A DNA stretch of 24,071 nt, taken from assembly GCA_016200765.1 (NCBI GenBank), contig JACQEC010000163.1, forward strand, positions 1 to 24,071, written 5' to 3'. The DNA comes from Chloroflexota bacterium (GTDB lineage Bacteria > Chloroflexota > Anaerolineae > JACRMK01). Shown piece by piece: positions 16,668 to 24,071 of this stretch. Below the pieces are notes generated by a model, which was given only the letters and a program-made list of their open reading frames with translations, was not told the origin of the DNA and did not search any database. Position 1 is the stretch's first letter. Every line of letters begins with the position of its first letter. Position numbers and translations under genes: made by a program.

Positions 16668-17028
16668 GTGGATTGATAAAGCAGAGGATGACTGGCAGGT
16701 GGCGAAGCGCGAGAGCAGGGTAACGCGTAGGCCGTCCTATAACGCTGTCTGCTTTCATGCCCAGCAGTGTGCGGAGAAATATTTGAAAGCGTATTTACAA
16801 GAAAGTGGCGTCGGCTTTCCGCACACACACAATCTCTCGGCACTGCTGGGTTTATGCAAGACGCTAGATCCGTTGTTCGTTGCTACGCAAACTGATTTGG
16901 AAGCATTGAACGACTATAGCGTGGATGTGCGCTACCCGGGCGCTGGCGCGGATTCGCGAGAAGCGCGTGCGGCAATTCGCGCTGGACAGCGAGTGCGCAA
17001 GTTTGTACGGACCAAGCTGAGCTTGTGA
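16648..17028 (+). CDS. HEPN-domain protein, toxin-like partner of MNT
   Basis: A 126-residue all-alpha HEPN protein. The core YNAVCFHAQQCAEKYLKAYL (residues 31-50, His37) and the later LNDYSVDVRYPG are typical of the HEPN group paired with MNT genes. The canonical RX4-6H RNase motif is not obvious (the nearest Arg to His37 is at 28), so RNase activity is uncertain. ATG 16648 was chosen because it begins the family N-terminus MNKLTREWIDKAEDDW and overlaps the MNT stop by 20 bp; the open frame extends further upstream only as a shadow of the MNT gene. The pair probably forms a stability or defence module. Confidence 0.88.
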   Translation: MNKLTREWIDKAEDDWQVAKRESRVTRRPSYNAVCFHAQQCAEKYLKAYLQESGVGFPHTHNLSALLGLCKTLDPLFVATQTDLEALNDYSVDVRYPGAGADSREARAAIRAGQRVRKFVRTKLSL

Positions 17029-17043
17029 TAAAGGCGAGGACAA

Positions 17044-18252
17044 TTGTTGACTGACTTTGCGACTCTTGAGCCGCTGATTCTCCAAACCGATTCCAAAATC
17101 TTGCTGCTGGTGATGGATGGGCTGGGCGGGCTGCCGCGTGACGCAGGCGGTTTGACCGAGTTGGAGACGGCGCGCACGCCGAACATGGACGCGCTGGCGG
17201 CGGGAGGGCAGTTGGGGTTGAGTCTGCCGATTGCCCCCGGCGTCACACCCGGCAGTGGGCCGGCGCACCTGTCGCTGTTCGGCTACGACCCGCTGAAGTA
17301 CGTGATTGGGCGCGGGGCGCTGGAGGCGCTCGGCATCGGCTTCCCGCTAGGCGATCAGGATGTGGCGGCGCGGGGCAACTTCTGCACGGTAGACGCGCAG
17401 GGCAATGTCACCGACCGGCGCGCGGGGCGCATCAGGGACGAAGAAGGCAAGCGGCTCTGCCAGATTCTATCGCAGATCAGGTTGCCGGGTGTCGAGGTGT
17501 TTGTCGAGCCGGTCAAGGAGCATCGCTGGGCGTTGATCCTGCGCGGCGAAGGGCTGTCGTGCGAGTTGAGCGAGACCGACCCCGGCGTGCTGGGCCGCCC
17601 GCCGCTGGCGGTACGCGCGCACACGCAAGCGGCGCAACAAACCGCCGACCTCGTGAACGAGTTTATCGCGCAGGCGCGGCGGTTGCTGGCCAACGAGCAT
17701 CCGGCCAACATGGTGCTGCTGCGCGGCTTCGCCAAGCATCCCGGTTTCCCGACGTTCGATCGGGTTTATGGGTTGAGGGCGGGCGCGGTGGCGGTCTATC
17801 CGATGTATCGCGGGCTGGCCTCGCTGTTGGGGATGCAGGTGCTGGATACGGGGCCGACGATTGAGGACGAGTTTCGCACGGTCGCACGGCACTGGAACGA
17901 CTTCAACTTCCTCTACGTGCACGTCAAAAAGACCGACACGATGGGCGAGGACGGCAACTTCGACGGCAAGGTGCACGTGATTGAAGAGGTAGATGCCTGC
18001 CTGCCGGTGTTGACCGCGCTGAAGCCGGATGTGATCGTCATCACGGGCGACCACTCCACGCCGGCGGCGTTCAAGTCGCACTCGTGGCATCCGGTACCGA
18101 CCTTGCTGGCCTCGCGTTGGTGCCGGGGCGAGCCGGGCGCTAAGTTTGGCGAGCGGGCGTGCGCGGCGGGGGTGTGGGGCGCGTTTCACGCGACGAGCAT
18201 CATGAGCGAGGCGCTGGGGCACGCGGGGAAGCTGGCGCGGTATGGGGCGTAA
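17044..18252 (+). CDS. apgM: 2,3-bisphosphoglycerate-independent phosphoglycerate mutase, archaeal type
   Basis: A 402-residue alkaline-phosphatase-superfamily enzyme that interconverts 3- and 2-phosphoglycerate in glycolysis. The metal ligand Asp25 lies in VMDGLGG, the phospho-accepting serine in GVTPGSGPAHLSLFGYDP (Ser71), and the second metal site in HVKKTDTMGEDG and GDHSTPAAFKSHSWHPVP near the C-terminus. The ApgM pattern differs from the longer GpmI enzymes. The start is TTG 17044 (or 17047), with AGGCGAGGA at 17031-17039 as ribosome binding site; no ATG fits. It sits between two toxin-antitoxin/defence-like modules with 15-bp and 9-bp gaps, so it is probably cotranscribed with them although unrelated in function. 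Confidence 0.92.
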   Translation: MLTDFATLEPLILQTDSKILLLVMDGLGGLPRDAGGLTELETARTPNMDALAAGGQLGLSLPIAPGVTPGSGPAHLSLFGYDPLKYVIGRGALEALGIGFPLGDQDVAARGNFCTVDAQGNVTDRRAGRIRDEEGKRLCQILSQIRLPGVEVFVEPVKEHRWALILRGEGLSCELSETDPGVLGRPPLAVRAHTQAAQQTADLVNEFIAQARRLLANEHPANMVLLRGFAKHPGFPTFDRVYGLRAGAVAVYPMYRGLASLLGMQVLDTGPTIEDEFRTVARHWNDFNFLYVHVKKTDTMGEDGNFDGKVHVIEEVDACLPVLTALKPDVIVITGDHSTPAAFKSHSWHPVPTLLASRWCRGEPGAKFGERACAAGVWGAFHATSIMSEALGHAGKLARYGA

Positions 18253-18261
18253 AGAACAGCT

Positions 18262-18522
18262 ATGCCGGTAATCAGTCGCTTCTATGGAATCGTGATCGCG
18301 ATATACTATAAGGAACATGCGCCGCCCCACTTTCATGCCAAGTACGGAGGGCAAGTGGGCGTAGTTACGATTGCCGACCTGCAACTGACCGAAGGGCGTT
18401 TGCCCAAGCGCGTCACAACGCTCGTATTGGATTGGGCCTTGGAGCATCGCAACGAGTTGATGGATAACTGGGAGCTGGCGAGAGCCGGTCGGTCATTACA
18501 GGAAATTGAGCCATTGACATAG
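18262..18522 (+). CDS. DUF4160 protein
   Basis: An 86-residue protein beginning MPVISRFYGIVIAIYYKEHAPPHFHAKYG, with the HAPPHFHA core that defines DUF4160. The domain is often found next to a DUF2442 gene, and such pairs are predicted toxin-antitoxin-like modules; biochemical function is not established. The stop codon overlaps the ribosome binding site AGGAGG (18521-18526) of the next gene, so translation of the two is linked. No strong Shine-Dalgarno precedes its own ATG, which lies 9 bp after apgM. Confidence 0.85.
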   Translation: MPVISRFYGIVIAIYYKEHAPPHFHAKYGGQVGVVTIADLQLTEGRLPKRVTTLVLDWALEHRNELMDNWELARAGRSLQEIEPLT

Positions 18523-18532
18523 GAGGGCGAAC

Positions 18533-19513
18533 ATGCACTTCGTTAAAGATGCGACCTATCTTGAACGCTACAAACTCGCCGTGACATTCGAGGATGGACA
18601 GCGGAGAGTAGTGGACCTTGAGCGGCACTTGGAGGGAGAGATCTTCGAACCATTAAGGGACATTGATTACTTCCAAAGCTTCCGAGTTGATCCCGATTTG
18701 GACACTATCGCTTGGGACAATGGTGCCGATATATCGCCCAATTTCCTCTATGACATCGGCGTCTCTTCAACTGATCAGAGTGCACTGTTTACGAAGAGCA
18801 AGAGCGGAGTAAAACTCTTCACCGATTTTCGCCAGCGCCTCATTATAGACCGTTACGATCCAATTCTGGTTAAAATGCGCCAGCCTAAATTGGATCGCCT
18901 GCACAGCGAGAACAGCGAAGATGTTTTTACCTGGAACGTTTTTCGATCACTGCGCCAAATTGATCCGAACGTCTGGTTTCCACGCTTGTTTGAGCAATGC
19001 TTCGGTTATCAGTTTCAAGTACCCGTTCAGGAATTCGCCATGGAGCTCTGGCCGTCGCTCTCGCCCCCGAAGACACTTCCTTGGATCGAGGGGAAGTCAG
19101 AAATAGACGTTCGAATAGAAACTGAAAGTTTCGTCTGGTTCATCGAAGCCAAGCTAAAGAGTGATGTTAGTCCCAAAGTTACACACAATCGAAATCGTGA
19201 TCAGATTCTACGCAACCTTGATGTAGGCTCGTGTTACGCTAAACCTCGGGATTTCTATTTTGCGCTGCTGATATTGGATAGGACCTATACACCTCACGGA
19301 CTAGCTCTTCTAGAAGATTACGCGAAACATCCAGATAAGGTGCTTAACGGGTTACCGCATCGTTCGAATCAATTGGCAAACATTAAAGGCATCGGTCAAT
19401 TCACATGGTTTGATATAGCTGCAATTCTTGCCAAGTCAGCGGTGAATCCTGACGAGCAACACTTCGCCACCAATCTGCTCAACTGGCTTAAGCAGAATGG
19501 TGTCACATGGTAG
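18533..19513 (+). CDS. DUF2442 domain fused to a probable PD-(D/E)XK nuclease-like domain
   Basis: A 326-residue protein with two parts. Residues 1-75 are a DUF2442 domain (VKDATYLERYKLAVTFEDGQ, WDNGADISPNFLYD). Such proteins normally end soon after this point. Here the frame continues without a break into about 250 residues containing NSEDVFTWNVFRSL (127-140), GKSEIDVRIE (187-196) and FIEAKLKSD (203-211). Asp192 and Glu205-X-Lys207, spaced 13 residues apart on successive strands, fit the PD-(D/E)XK core, with Glu129 as a possible extra ligand. A restriction- or repair-like nuclease is inferred; I recognise the second part only as a hypothetical family. AGGAGG precedes the ATG by 6 bp. The coding sequence is poorer in GC than its neighbours, which suggests transfer. 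It overlaps adenine deaminase by 7 bp. Confidence 0.8.
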   Translation: MHFVKDATYLERYKLAVTFEDGQRRVVDLERHLEGEIFEPLRDIDYFQSFRVDPDLDTIAWDNGADISPNFLYDIGVSSTDQSALFTKSKSGVKLFTDFRQRLIIDRYDPILVKMRQPKLDRLHSENSEDVFTWNVFRSLRQIDPNVWFPRLFEQCFGYQFQVPVQEFAMELWPSLSPPKTLPWIEGKSEIDVRIETESFVWFIEAKLKSDVSPKVTHNRNRDQILRNLDVGSCYAKPRDFYFALLILDRTYTPHGLALLEDYAKHPDKVLNGLPHRSNQLANIKGIGQFTWFDIAAILAKSAVNPDEQHFATNLLNWLKQNGVTW

Positions 19514-21219
19514 ATCTCTCCAAGCTTCTCGCGGTCTCGCGCGGCGACGAATCGGCTGACCTGTTGTTGAAGAATGCGAAGTTGATCAACGTGCGCTCGG
19601 CGGAGATTTACGAAACCGATGTGGCGATTTACGACGACCGCATCGCGGCTATCGGCGCGGGCTACCAGTCGAAAGAGACGGTAGACCTAAAGGGATTGTA
19701 CCTCGCGCCGGGGTTTATCGAGGGGCACATCCACATCGAGTCCTCGATGATGCGGCCCAGCGAGTTCGCGCGCGCGGTGGTGCCGCACGGCACGACGGCG
19801 GTGGTGGCTGACCCGCACGAGATCGCCAACGTGCTGGGGCTGGACGGCATCCGCTACATTCTCGAATCGGCCAAGGATGGCCCGCTGTCTATCTTTGTGA
19901 TGCTGTCGTCGTGCGTGCCCGCAACGCATATGGAGACGGGCGGCGCGCATCTGACGGCTGAGGATTTACAGCCGTACCTCAATCATCCATGGGTGCGCGG
20001 TATCGCCGAATTGATGAACTACCCCGGCGTGGTGCACGGCGACCCCGATATGCTGGCGAAAATCGAGATTGGTAAGGAGAAGCGGCTCGACGGCCACGCG
20101 CCGCGCTTGAGCGGGCATGGGCTGAATGCCTACGTCGCGGCGGGCGTCGGCTCTGACCACGAGAGCACCACGCTGGAAGAGGCGCACGAAAAGTTGCGGC
20201 TCGGCCAGTATGTGATGATCCGCGAGGGCACGACGGCCAAGAACATGAAGGCGCTGTTGCCGCTGGTCAACCGGGAGAACTCGCGGCGGTTCATGTTTGT
20301 GAGCGACGACCGCCACCCGGACTATTTGACCGAGCACGGGCACATGGATCACTCCATCCGCATGGCCGTGAGCATGGGACTCGACCCGCTGACCGCGATC
20401 CAGATGTGTACATGCAATACCGCCGAGTGGTTCAACCTGCGCGGCATCGGCGCGGTCACGCCGGGGCATTATGCCGATCTGGTGGTCTTCTCCGACCTGA
20501 AGCAGATTGATGTGCGGATGGTCTATCGCGGCGGGCGGCTGGTGGCGCGCGATGGGCAACTGGTCGAAGGGGTCAAGACCGGGCGCGTGATCAACGTGCG
20601 CAGTGCGATGAACGTGGCGTGGGATAAGGTGGATTTCAAGGTGCGGGCGCTGGGCCGTCACATGCGCGTCATCAATGTCGTGCCGAACCAGTTGGTCACG
20701 ACGCAATCGGTTGAGGAGGTCAAACGGGTCGGCGAGTACGCCGTCTCGGACGTGGCGCGCGACATTTTGAAGATGGCCGTGATTGAGCGCCACATGGCCT
20801 CGGGCTCCATGGGGATTGGCTTTGTGCGGGGCTTCGGCTTGAAGGGCGGCGCGCTGGCGTCGTCGGTGGGGCACGATTCGCACAACATCATTGTCATCGG
20901 CACGAACGACAACGATATGGCGGTGGCGGCGCGAGCGACTGGCCGGCTCGGCGGCGGATTCGTCGCCGTGAGCGATGGCGAGGTGATGGCGCAGGTGCCG
21001 CTGCCCATCGCGGGCCTGATGAGCGACCAGCCGCTGGAGGTCGTGCGCAAACAGGTCGAGGACATCTTGCAGGTTAGCCACCAGTTGGGCGTGGAGCTGG
21101 ATAATCCATTCATGGCGCTGTCGTTTCTGGCTCTGCCGGTCATCCCCAGCCTCAAATTGACCGACAAGGGACTGGTGGATGTCGAGCAGTTCACGCTGGT
21201 GCCGCTGTTCGTGGACTAA
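19507..21219 (+). CDS. ade: adenine deaminase
   Basis: A 570-residue amidohydrolase-superfamily enzyme that deaminates adenine to hypoxanthine and ammonia. Metal-binding GHIHIESSMM lies at 73-82 (His74, His76), and VADPHEIANVLG at 100-111 is the signature of bacterial Ade. The C-terminal half has the family block MASGSMGIGFVRGFGLKGGA and DNDMAVAARA. Length fits (about 550-600). ATG 19507 overlaps the preceding gene by 7 bp and starts in front of the normal DLLLKNAKLINV strand. With the xanthine dehydrogenase genes at 12655-16324 it makes an adenine to hypoxanthine to xanthine/urate route. GC content returns here to the level of the metabolic genes. Confidence 0.95.
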   Translation: MVDLSKLLAVSRGDESADLLLKNAKLINVRSAEIYETDVAIYDDRIAAIGAGYQSKETVDLKGLYLAPGFIEGHIHIESSMMRPSEFARAVVPHGTTAVVADPHEIANVLGLDGIRYILESAKDGPLSIFVMLSSCVPATHMETGGAHLTAEDLQPYLNHPWVRGIAELMNYPGVVHGDPDMLAKIEIGKEKRLDGHAPRLSGHGLNAYVAAGVGSDHESTTLEEAHEKLRLGQYVMIREGTTAKNMKALLPLVNRENSRRFMFVSDDRHPDYLTEHGHMDHSIRMAVSMGLDPLTAIQMCTCNTAEWFNLRGIGAVTPGHYADLVVFSDLKQIDVRMVYRGGRLVARDGQLVEGVKTGRVINVRSAMNVAWDKVDFKVRALGRHMRVINVVPNQLVTTQSVEEVKRVGEYAVSDVARDILKMAVIERHMASGSMGIGFVRGFGLKGGALASSVGHDSHNIIVIGTNDNDMAVAARATGRLGGGFVAVSDGEVMAQVPLPIAGLMSDQPLEVVRKQVEDILQVSHQLGVELDNPFMALSFLALPVIPSLKLTDKGLVDVEQFTLVPLFVD

Positions 21220-21343
21220 GGCCCGGGTTCCTTATGAAGTGGCGGGTCGCTCACTCGCCGGCTTTGGCGCTGGTTATAACCCTCACATGCGCCGGTTAGA
21301 CTCCTACCCCGCTGGGGTGTGATGAGATGCCCCGGAGAGGTGA

Positions 21344-21371
21344 TGACTTTTATCCCCCATCAGGGTATAAT
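21344..21371 (+). promoter_or_regulatory. promoter of the two-component system
   Basis: TGACTT (21344-21349), a 16-bp spacer, TATAAT (21366-21371). Transcription would start near 21378, giving a leader of about 70 nt with a hairpin (21390-21397 against 21409-21416, one mismatch). ATCAGGGT at 21359-21366 abuts the -10; its reverse complement recurs upstream of the TusA gene. A short CCCC/GGGG hairpin lies upstream around 21307-21317. Confidence 0.6.
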
Positions 21372-21448
21372 GGACGCAGGGTGATGTCTCGGCGGTCCAT
21401 ATCTGCTAGACCGACGACTTACCCGTACAGCCGAAAACGGAGGGCCTG

Positions 21449-23221
21449 ATGCTGAAGGTGTGGGTTGCACGGATTAGCCGCGGCGATGATATTTTCGTTT
21501 TCTTGCTCGGTTATCGCTGGTTGAGCCTGCTTCCTGCCGCGCTCGCGCTGGCTCTCAACACGACCCCGTCCGCCGTCCTGTGGTTGGTGTTCGTCGCCGC
21601 GCTGGTGGATAATGTCCTGCTGACGGCGTTTTACCCGCGCATCAACCGCGCGGTGGTCGAGCAGCCCCGCTATTTCATCGTTGACCTGTTGATGGTCGCC
21701 GTCTTCCTCTCGCTGACCGGCGGCGCGTCTTCCCCGTATTATCTCTACGCGCTCTCGCCGTTGCTTGCCGCGGCGTTTTTCACGCAGATGCGCGGCGCTC
21801 TACGCGCGGCCGGCGCGCTGAGTCTTCTGTATGGGCTGGCGCTGGTTGTCGGCCAGGCCGGAGGCCGCGCGACGGCTGACCTGTTTGGTGTGTTGACGCA
21901 GGTCGTGAGCTTCTTCTTGATCGCGCTGGTTTTCGGCTATCCCTCCATTCTCCTGCACCGCATCCGCGACGCCTCTGCCGAGTTAGCGCGCACGCATGAC
22001 GAGTTGCTCCGGAAGAACATTAGTTTGGAACGCAGTAACCGGGAGCTGGAATCCATCCACGGGCTGGCGCTGGCGATGCAATCGTCATCTATTGATGTCT
22101 ACGACGTGCAGGAGAAAATCCTGACGACGATCACGGGCGAGTTGCAATTCGAGCGGGCGATGCTGGCGTTGGTCGAGCCGGACAGTGACGTGCTGATTGG
22201 CTGGCTGACGCACCGGCGGCGCAGTTGGGACGAAGCGCCGGACGGGTTATTTCACGCCACGGAGATCGGTCTGCGGCCCGAAAGCGGGCTGGTTGCACAG
22301 GCGGTGTTGAGCGGCGAGGCGCGATACGTCAGCGACGGCGCGCCGCCAACCGCCGACGAGCCGCTGAACCAGCGGCTCAACCTCGCGCCGTATGTGGTGC
22401 TTCCGCTCGTTATGCGCGACCACCCGGTGGGCGTCCTGCTGGTGGATAACCCCGACAGCCGCACGCCAATCCCTGCGGATAGCCTGCGCTCGCTGGTTTC
22501 GATTGCGAATCAAGCGGCCATCGCCCTCGGCTCGACGCGCCTGTGCGTTGAACGCGCCCACCGGCTGGCGGTTGAGGAGGAACGCAACCGCATCGCGATG
22601 GAGATTCACGACACGGCTTCACAATCGCTATTTGGAATGGTATACGCGCTCGATGCTTGCGTGAAGCTGCTGCCGGAGAAGCCGGATGAGGTGCGCGCTC
22701 GCCTGGCAGACACGCGCGCGATTGCTCAACGCACGATGTACGACCTGCGCCGCTCGGTTTACGACATTTGGTCGGGCGGGTTAGGCCCAGCGGAATTCGA
22801 GGCTGAACTGCGCGCCCATCTCCGGCGAGTGGACGCGCCCGCGAGTTTAGCGGTGAACATTGACGTGTGCGGTGAGCTGGCGGCGATGAGCGAACCGGCG
22901 CGCAAGCACTTGCTGCGTATCGCCGAAGAGGCGCTGTCCAACGTGGCCAAGCACTCGCGCGCAACCGAAGCGGCGGTGCGCGTCGCGATGCGCGGCCACG
23001 AGGCGCGGCTGACCGTCGAGGATAACGGCATCGGCTTCGACGTTCAGCAGAGCAGGGAAGCCGGCTTTGGGTTGAAGAGCGTGCGCGAGCGGGCGCGCTC
23101 GCTCGGCGCGGCGGTCTGCCTCGACAGCGCGCCCGGCGGCGGCACGCGGCTAGAAGTTGTGGTCAAGGACTGCGTGGCGGTCGCGCGGCGAGGGGCTGAT
23201 GCGTATCCTGCTCGTGGATGA
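21449..23221 (+). CDS. membrane sensor histidine kinase, NarL type, with GAF domain
   Basis: A 590-residue sensor kinase. About six membrane helices (roughly 15-35, 40-60, 76-90, 97-112, 118-137, 147-167) form the input module. A coiled coil (170-205) and a GAF domain (about 205-362) follow. The dimerisation/phosphoacceptor domain has EEERNRIAMEIHDTASQSL with His387, typical of HisKA_3. The HATPase domain has LLRIAEEALSNVAKHS, VEDNGIGFD and GFGLKSVRERARSLGA. ATG 21449 is preceded by GGAGG (21441-21445). The GAF domain shows no obvious haem or Cys ligand set, so the signal is unknown. The gene overlaps the response regulator by 23 bp; phosphotransfer from His387 to Asp53 of that protein is expected. 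Confidence 0.93.
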   Translation: MLKVWVARISRGDDIFVFLLGYRWLSLLPAALALALNTTPSAVLWLVFVAALVDNVLLTAFYPRINRAVVEQPRYFIVDLLMVAVFLSLTGGASSPYYLYALSPLLAAAFFTQMRGALRAAGALSLLYGLALVVGQAGGRATADLFGVLTQVVSFFLIALVFGYPSILLHRIRDASAELARTHDELLRKNISLERSNRELESIHGLALAMQSSSIDVYDVQEKILTTITGELQFERAMLALVEPDSDVLIGWLTHRRRSWDEAPDGLFHATEIGLRPESGLVAQAVLSGEARYVSDGAPPTADEPLNQRLNLAPYVVLPLVMRDHPVGVLLVDNPDSRTPIPADSLRSLVSIANQAAIALGSTRLCVERAHRLAVEEERNRIAMEIHDTASQSLFGMVYALDACVKLLPEKPDEVRARLADTRAIAQRTMYDLRRSVYDIWSGGLGPAEFEAELRAHLRRVDAPASLAVNIDVCGELAAMSEPARKHLLRIAEEALSNVAKHSRATEAAVRVAMRGHEARLTVEDNGIGFDVQQSREAGFGLKSVRERARSLGAAVCLDSAPGGGTRLEVVVKDCVAVARRGADAYPARG

Positions 23222-23849
23222 CCACGCGGTGGTACGACGCGGCCTGGAGATGGTCTTGCGACTAGAGACCGATTTTGACGTGGTGGGTGACGCGGCTAAC
23301 GGCGAAGAGGCGGTTGCGCAGGCGAAGCGCCTACGCCCCGACCTGATACTGATGGACCTGAAGATGCCGCGCCTCGACGGGGCCAGCGCAACGCGCGAGA
23401 TCAAGAGAATCCTGCCGGACACGCGCGTTTTGATGCTGACAGGCGTTGACGCGGCCAACGAGATTATGGACGCGCTGGAGGCGGGCGCCGACGGCTACGT
23501 ACTGAAAGAAGTCAGTCCCGATGAATTGATTCACGCCATCCGAGTCATCGGCACGGGCGAGGCGTATCTGGAGCCGGTGGTCACACGGCAACTCTTGAGC
23601 CGGATGCGCGCCGGCGCCCATAAGCATGAATTATCCACGCCCAAGGGCGAGCAACTGACGCCTCGTGAGCGCGAGGTCTTGCAGTTGATGGTGACCAGCG
23701 CGACGCATAAACAGATGGCGGAGAGGCTCAGCGTCAGCGAGGAAACGGTGCGGAGCCACACCAAGAATGTGCTGGCGAAACTTCACCAGCCAAACCGCAC
23801 CCAGGCGGTGCTGTATGCCCTGCGCGAGGGCTTGGTGGAGCTAGGCTAA
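23199..23849 (+). CDS. NarL/FixJ-type response regulator
   Basis: A 216-residue DNA-binding regulator. The receiver domain (1-120) has the acidic pair Asp7-Asp8, the phosphoacceptor Asp53 in LILMDLKMPRLDG and the conserved Lys in YVLKEVSPDEL. The LuxR-type helix-turn-helix occupies about 150-210 (LTPREREVLQLMVTSATHKQ, LSVSEETVRSHTKNVLAKL). ATG 23199 gives the usual MRILLVDDHAVVRRGLEM start and overlaps the kinase gene by 23 bp; the open frame upstream to 23157 is not expected to be translated. The target is unknown; the promoters at 21344 and 23905 are nearby candidates. Confidence 0.94.
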   Translation: MRILLVDDHAVVRRGLEMVLRLETDFDVVGDAANGEEAVAQAKRLRPDLILMDLKMPRLDGASATREIKRILPDTRVLMLTGVDAANEIMDALEAGADGYVLKEVSPDELIHAIRVIGTGEAYLEPVVTRQLLSRMRAGAHKHELSTPKGEQLTPREREVLQLMVTSATHKQMAERLSVSEETVRSHTKNVLAKLHQPNRTQAVLYALREGLVELG

Positions 23850-23904
23850 GTCATGCCGCGACCTCCCCCTGCGGGGTGGGACAAAAAATCACCCTGATAG
23901 GTGT

Positions 23905-23932
23905 TTGCCCCGCGCCCGGTTACCCGTATAAT
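23905..23932 (+). promoter_or_regulatory. promoter of the TusA-family gene
   Basis: TTGCCC (23905-23910), a 16-bp spacer, TATAAT (23927-23932). A leader of about 77 nt would precede the ATG at 24016. CACC-CTGATA-GGTG at 23890-23903 is a small dyad directly upstream of the -35 and contains the reverse complement of ATCAGGGT. The imperfect hairpin CCTCCCC/GGGGTGG just after the response regulator gene is followed by A residues on the + strand, so it is not a good + strand terminator. Confidence 0.6.
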
Positions 23933-23966
23933 AGAGGCGCTGATCGTGGCAGGCGAAACTCGGCGC

Positions 23967-23995
23967 TTGACAGCGGCCAACCTCTAACGTATCTC
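23967..23995 (+). promoter_or_regulatory. possible second promoter of the TusA-family gene
   Basis: TTGACA (23967-23972), a 17-bp spacer and TATCTC (23990-23995). The -35 is consensus but the -10 is weak. It would start transcription about 14 bp before the ATG, close to the GAGAAAGGA ribosome binding site. Confidence 0.3.
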
Positions 23996-24015
23996 TCTGA
24001 GAAAGGATTCGACCT

Positions 24016-24071
24016 ATGTCGGACAGTGTGTTGCGCGAGGATAAAGTGCTCGATTGTTCGGGTATGTTGTG
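24016..24071 (+). CDS. tusA: TusA-family sulfurtransferase, N-terminal fragment
   Basis: ATG 24016 follows GAGAAAGGA (about 24000-24008) at proper spacing and runs off the window after 18 codons. The visible residues end VLDCSGML, and the next codon starts TG, consistent with the Cys of the DCSGMLCP motif that opens TusA/SirA-family proteins. In the family that Cys carries a persulfide for tRNA thiolation or other sulfur relay. Only the motif start is visible, so the subfamily is not fixed. Confidence 0.7.
   Translation, partial: MSDSVLREDKVLDCSGML

Noticed and set aside
19966..21081. Minus-strand ORF of 371 codons
   Set aside because: Shadow of adenine deaminase; the product is His/Arg-rich without family features.
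23862..23885. Hairpin after the response regulator gene as terminator
   Set aside because: The stem is imperfect and followed by A residues on the + strand, not T residues.

Overview
The window is a GC-rich bacterial chromosome segment, and every protein-coding gene I can support is on the + strand. The gene content suggests a member of Chloroflexota (Anaerolineae-like): archaeal-type ApgM phosphoglycerate mutase, several GT4 glycosyltransferases, a molybdenum hydroxylase with fused FAD and FeS domains, and dispersed GC-rich palindromes of the 'TLTPNPSP' type. This assignment is inference from family resemblance; there is no rRNA or marker gene here to prove it.

Layout. 1-241 is the tail of an IS4-like transposase. 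242-653 is non-coding and holds a compact cluster of hairpins (358-481), a near-consensus promoter (500-527) and a terminator-like hairpin (586-640), so it may encode a small RNA. tRNA-Leu(UAA) (654-738) and an HNH endonuclease gene follow. 1352-12109 is a sugar and exopolysaccharide region. A leaderless mini-ORF is coupled to galE, a second epimerase, galT, two GT4 glycosyltransferases, a third GT4 gene with its own leaderless promoter, and a polyprenyl-phosphate sugar-1-phosphate transferase with an apparently deleted membrane segment. Ornithine carbamoyltransferase and carbamate kinase come next, then a fourth GT4 gene. Palindromic repeats lie at the end of the second epimerase gene and, in frame, inside galT.

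12136-12541 is a tandem array of a 136-bp unit containing a GC-rich palindrome. 12655-21219 is a run of closely packed or overlapping genes: the FAD/FeS subunit and molybdopterin subunit of a xanthine-dehydrogenase-type enzyme, an MNT/HEPN toxin-antitoxin-like pair, ApgM, a DUF4160 protein, a DUF2442 protein fused to a probable PD-(D/E)XK nuclease-like domain, and adenine deaminase. Adenine deaminase plus xanthine dehydrogenase would convert adenine to hypoxanthine, xanthine and urate. Two toxin-antitoxin/defence-like modules therefore sit inside what looks like a purine-catabolic gene run.

21344-23849 is a NarL-type two-component system with its own promoter. The window ends in the first codons of a TusA-family sulfurtransferase.

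The strongest candidates for something new are the DUF4160 / DUF2442-nuclease pair, the multi-hairpin element and putative small RNA before tRNA-Leu, and the in-frame palindrome inside GalT.
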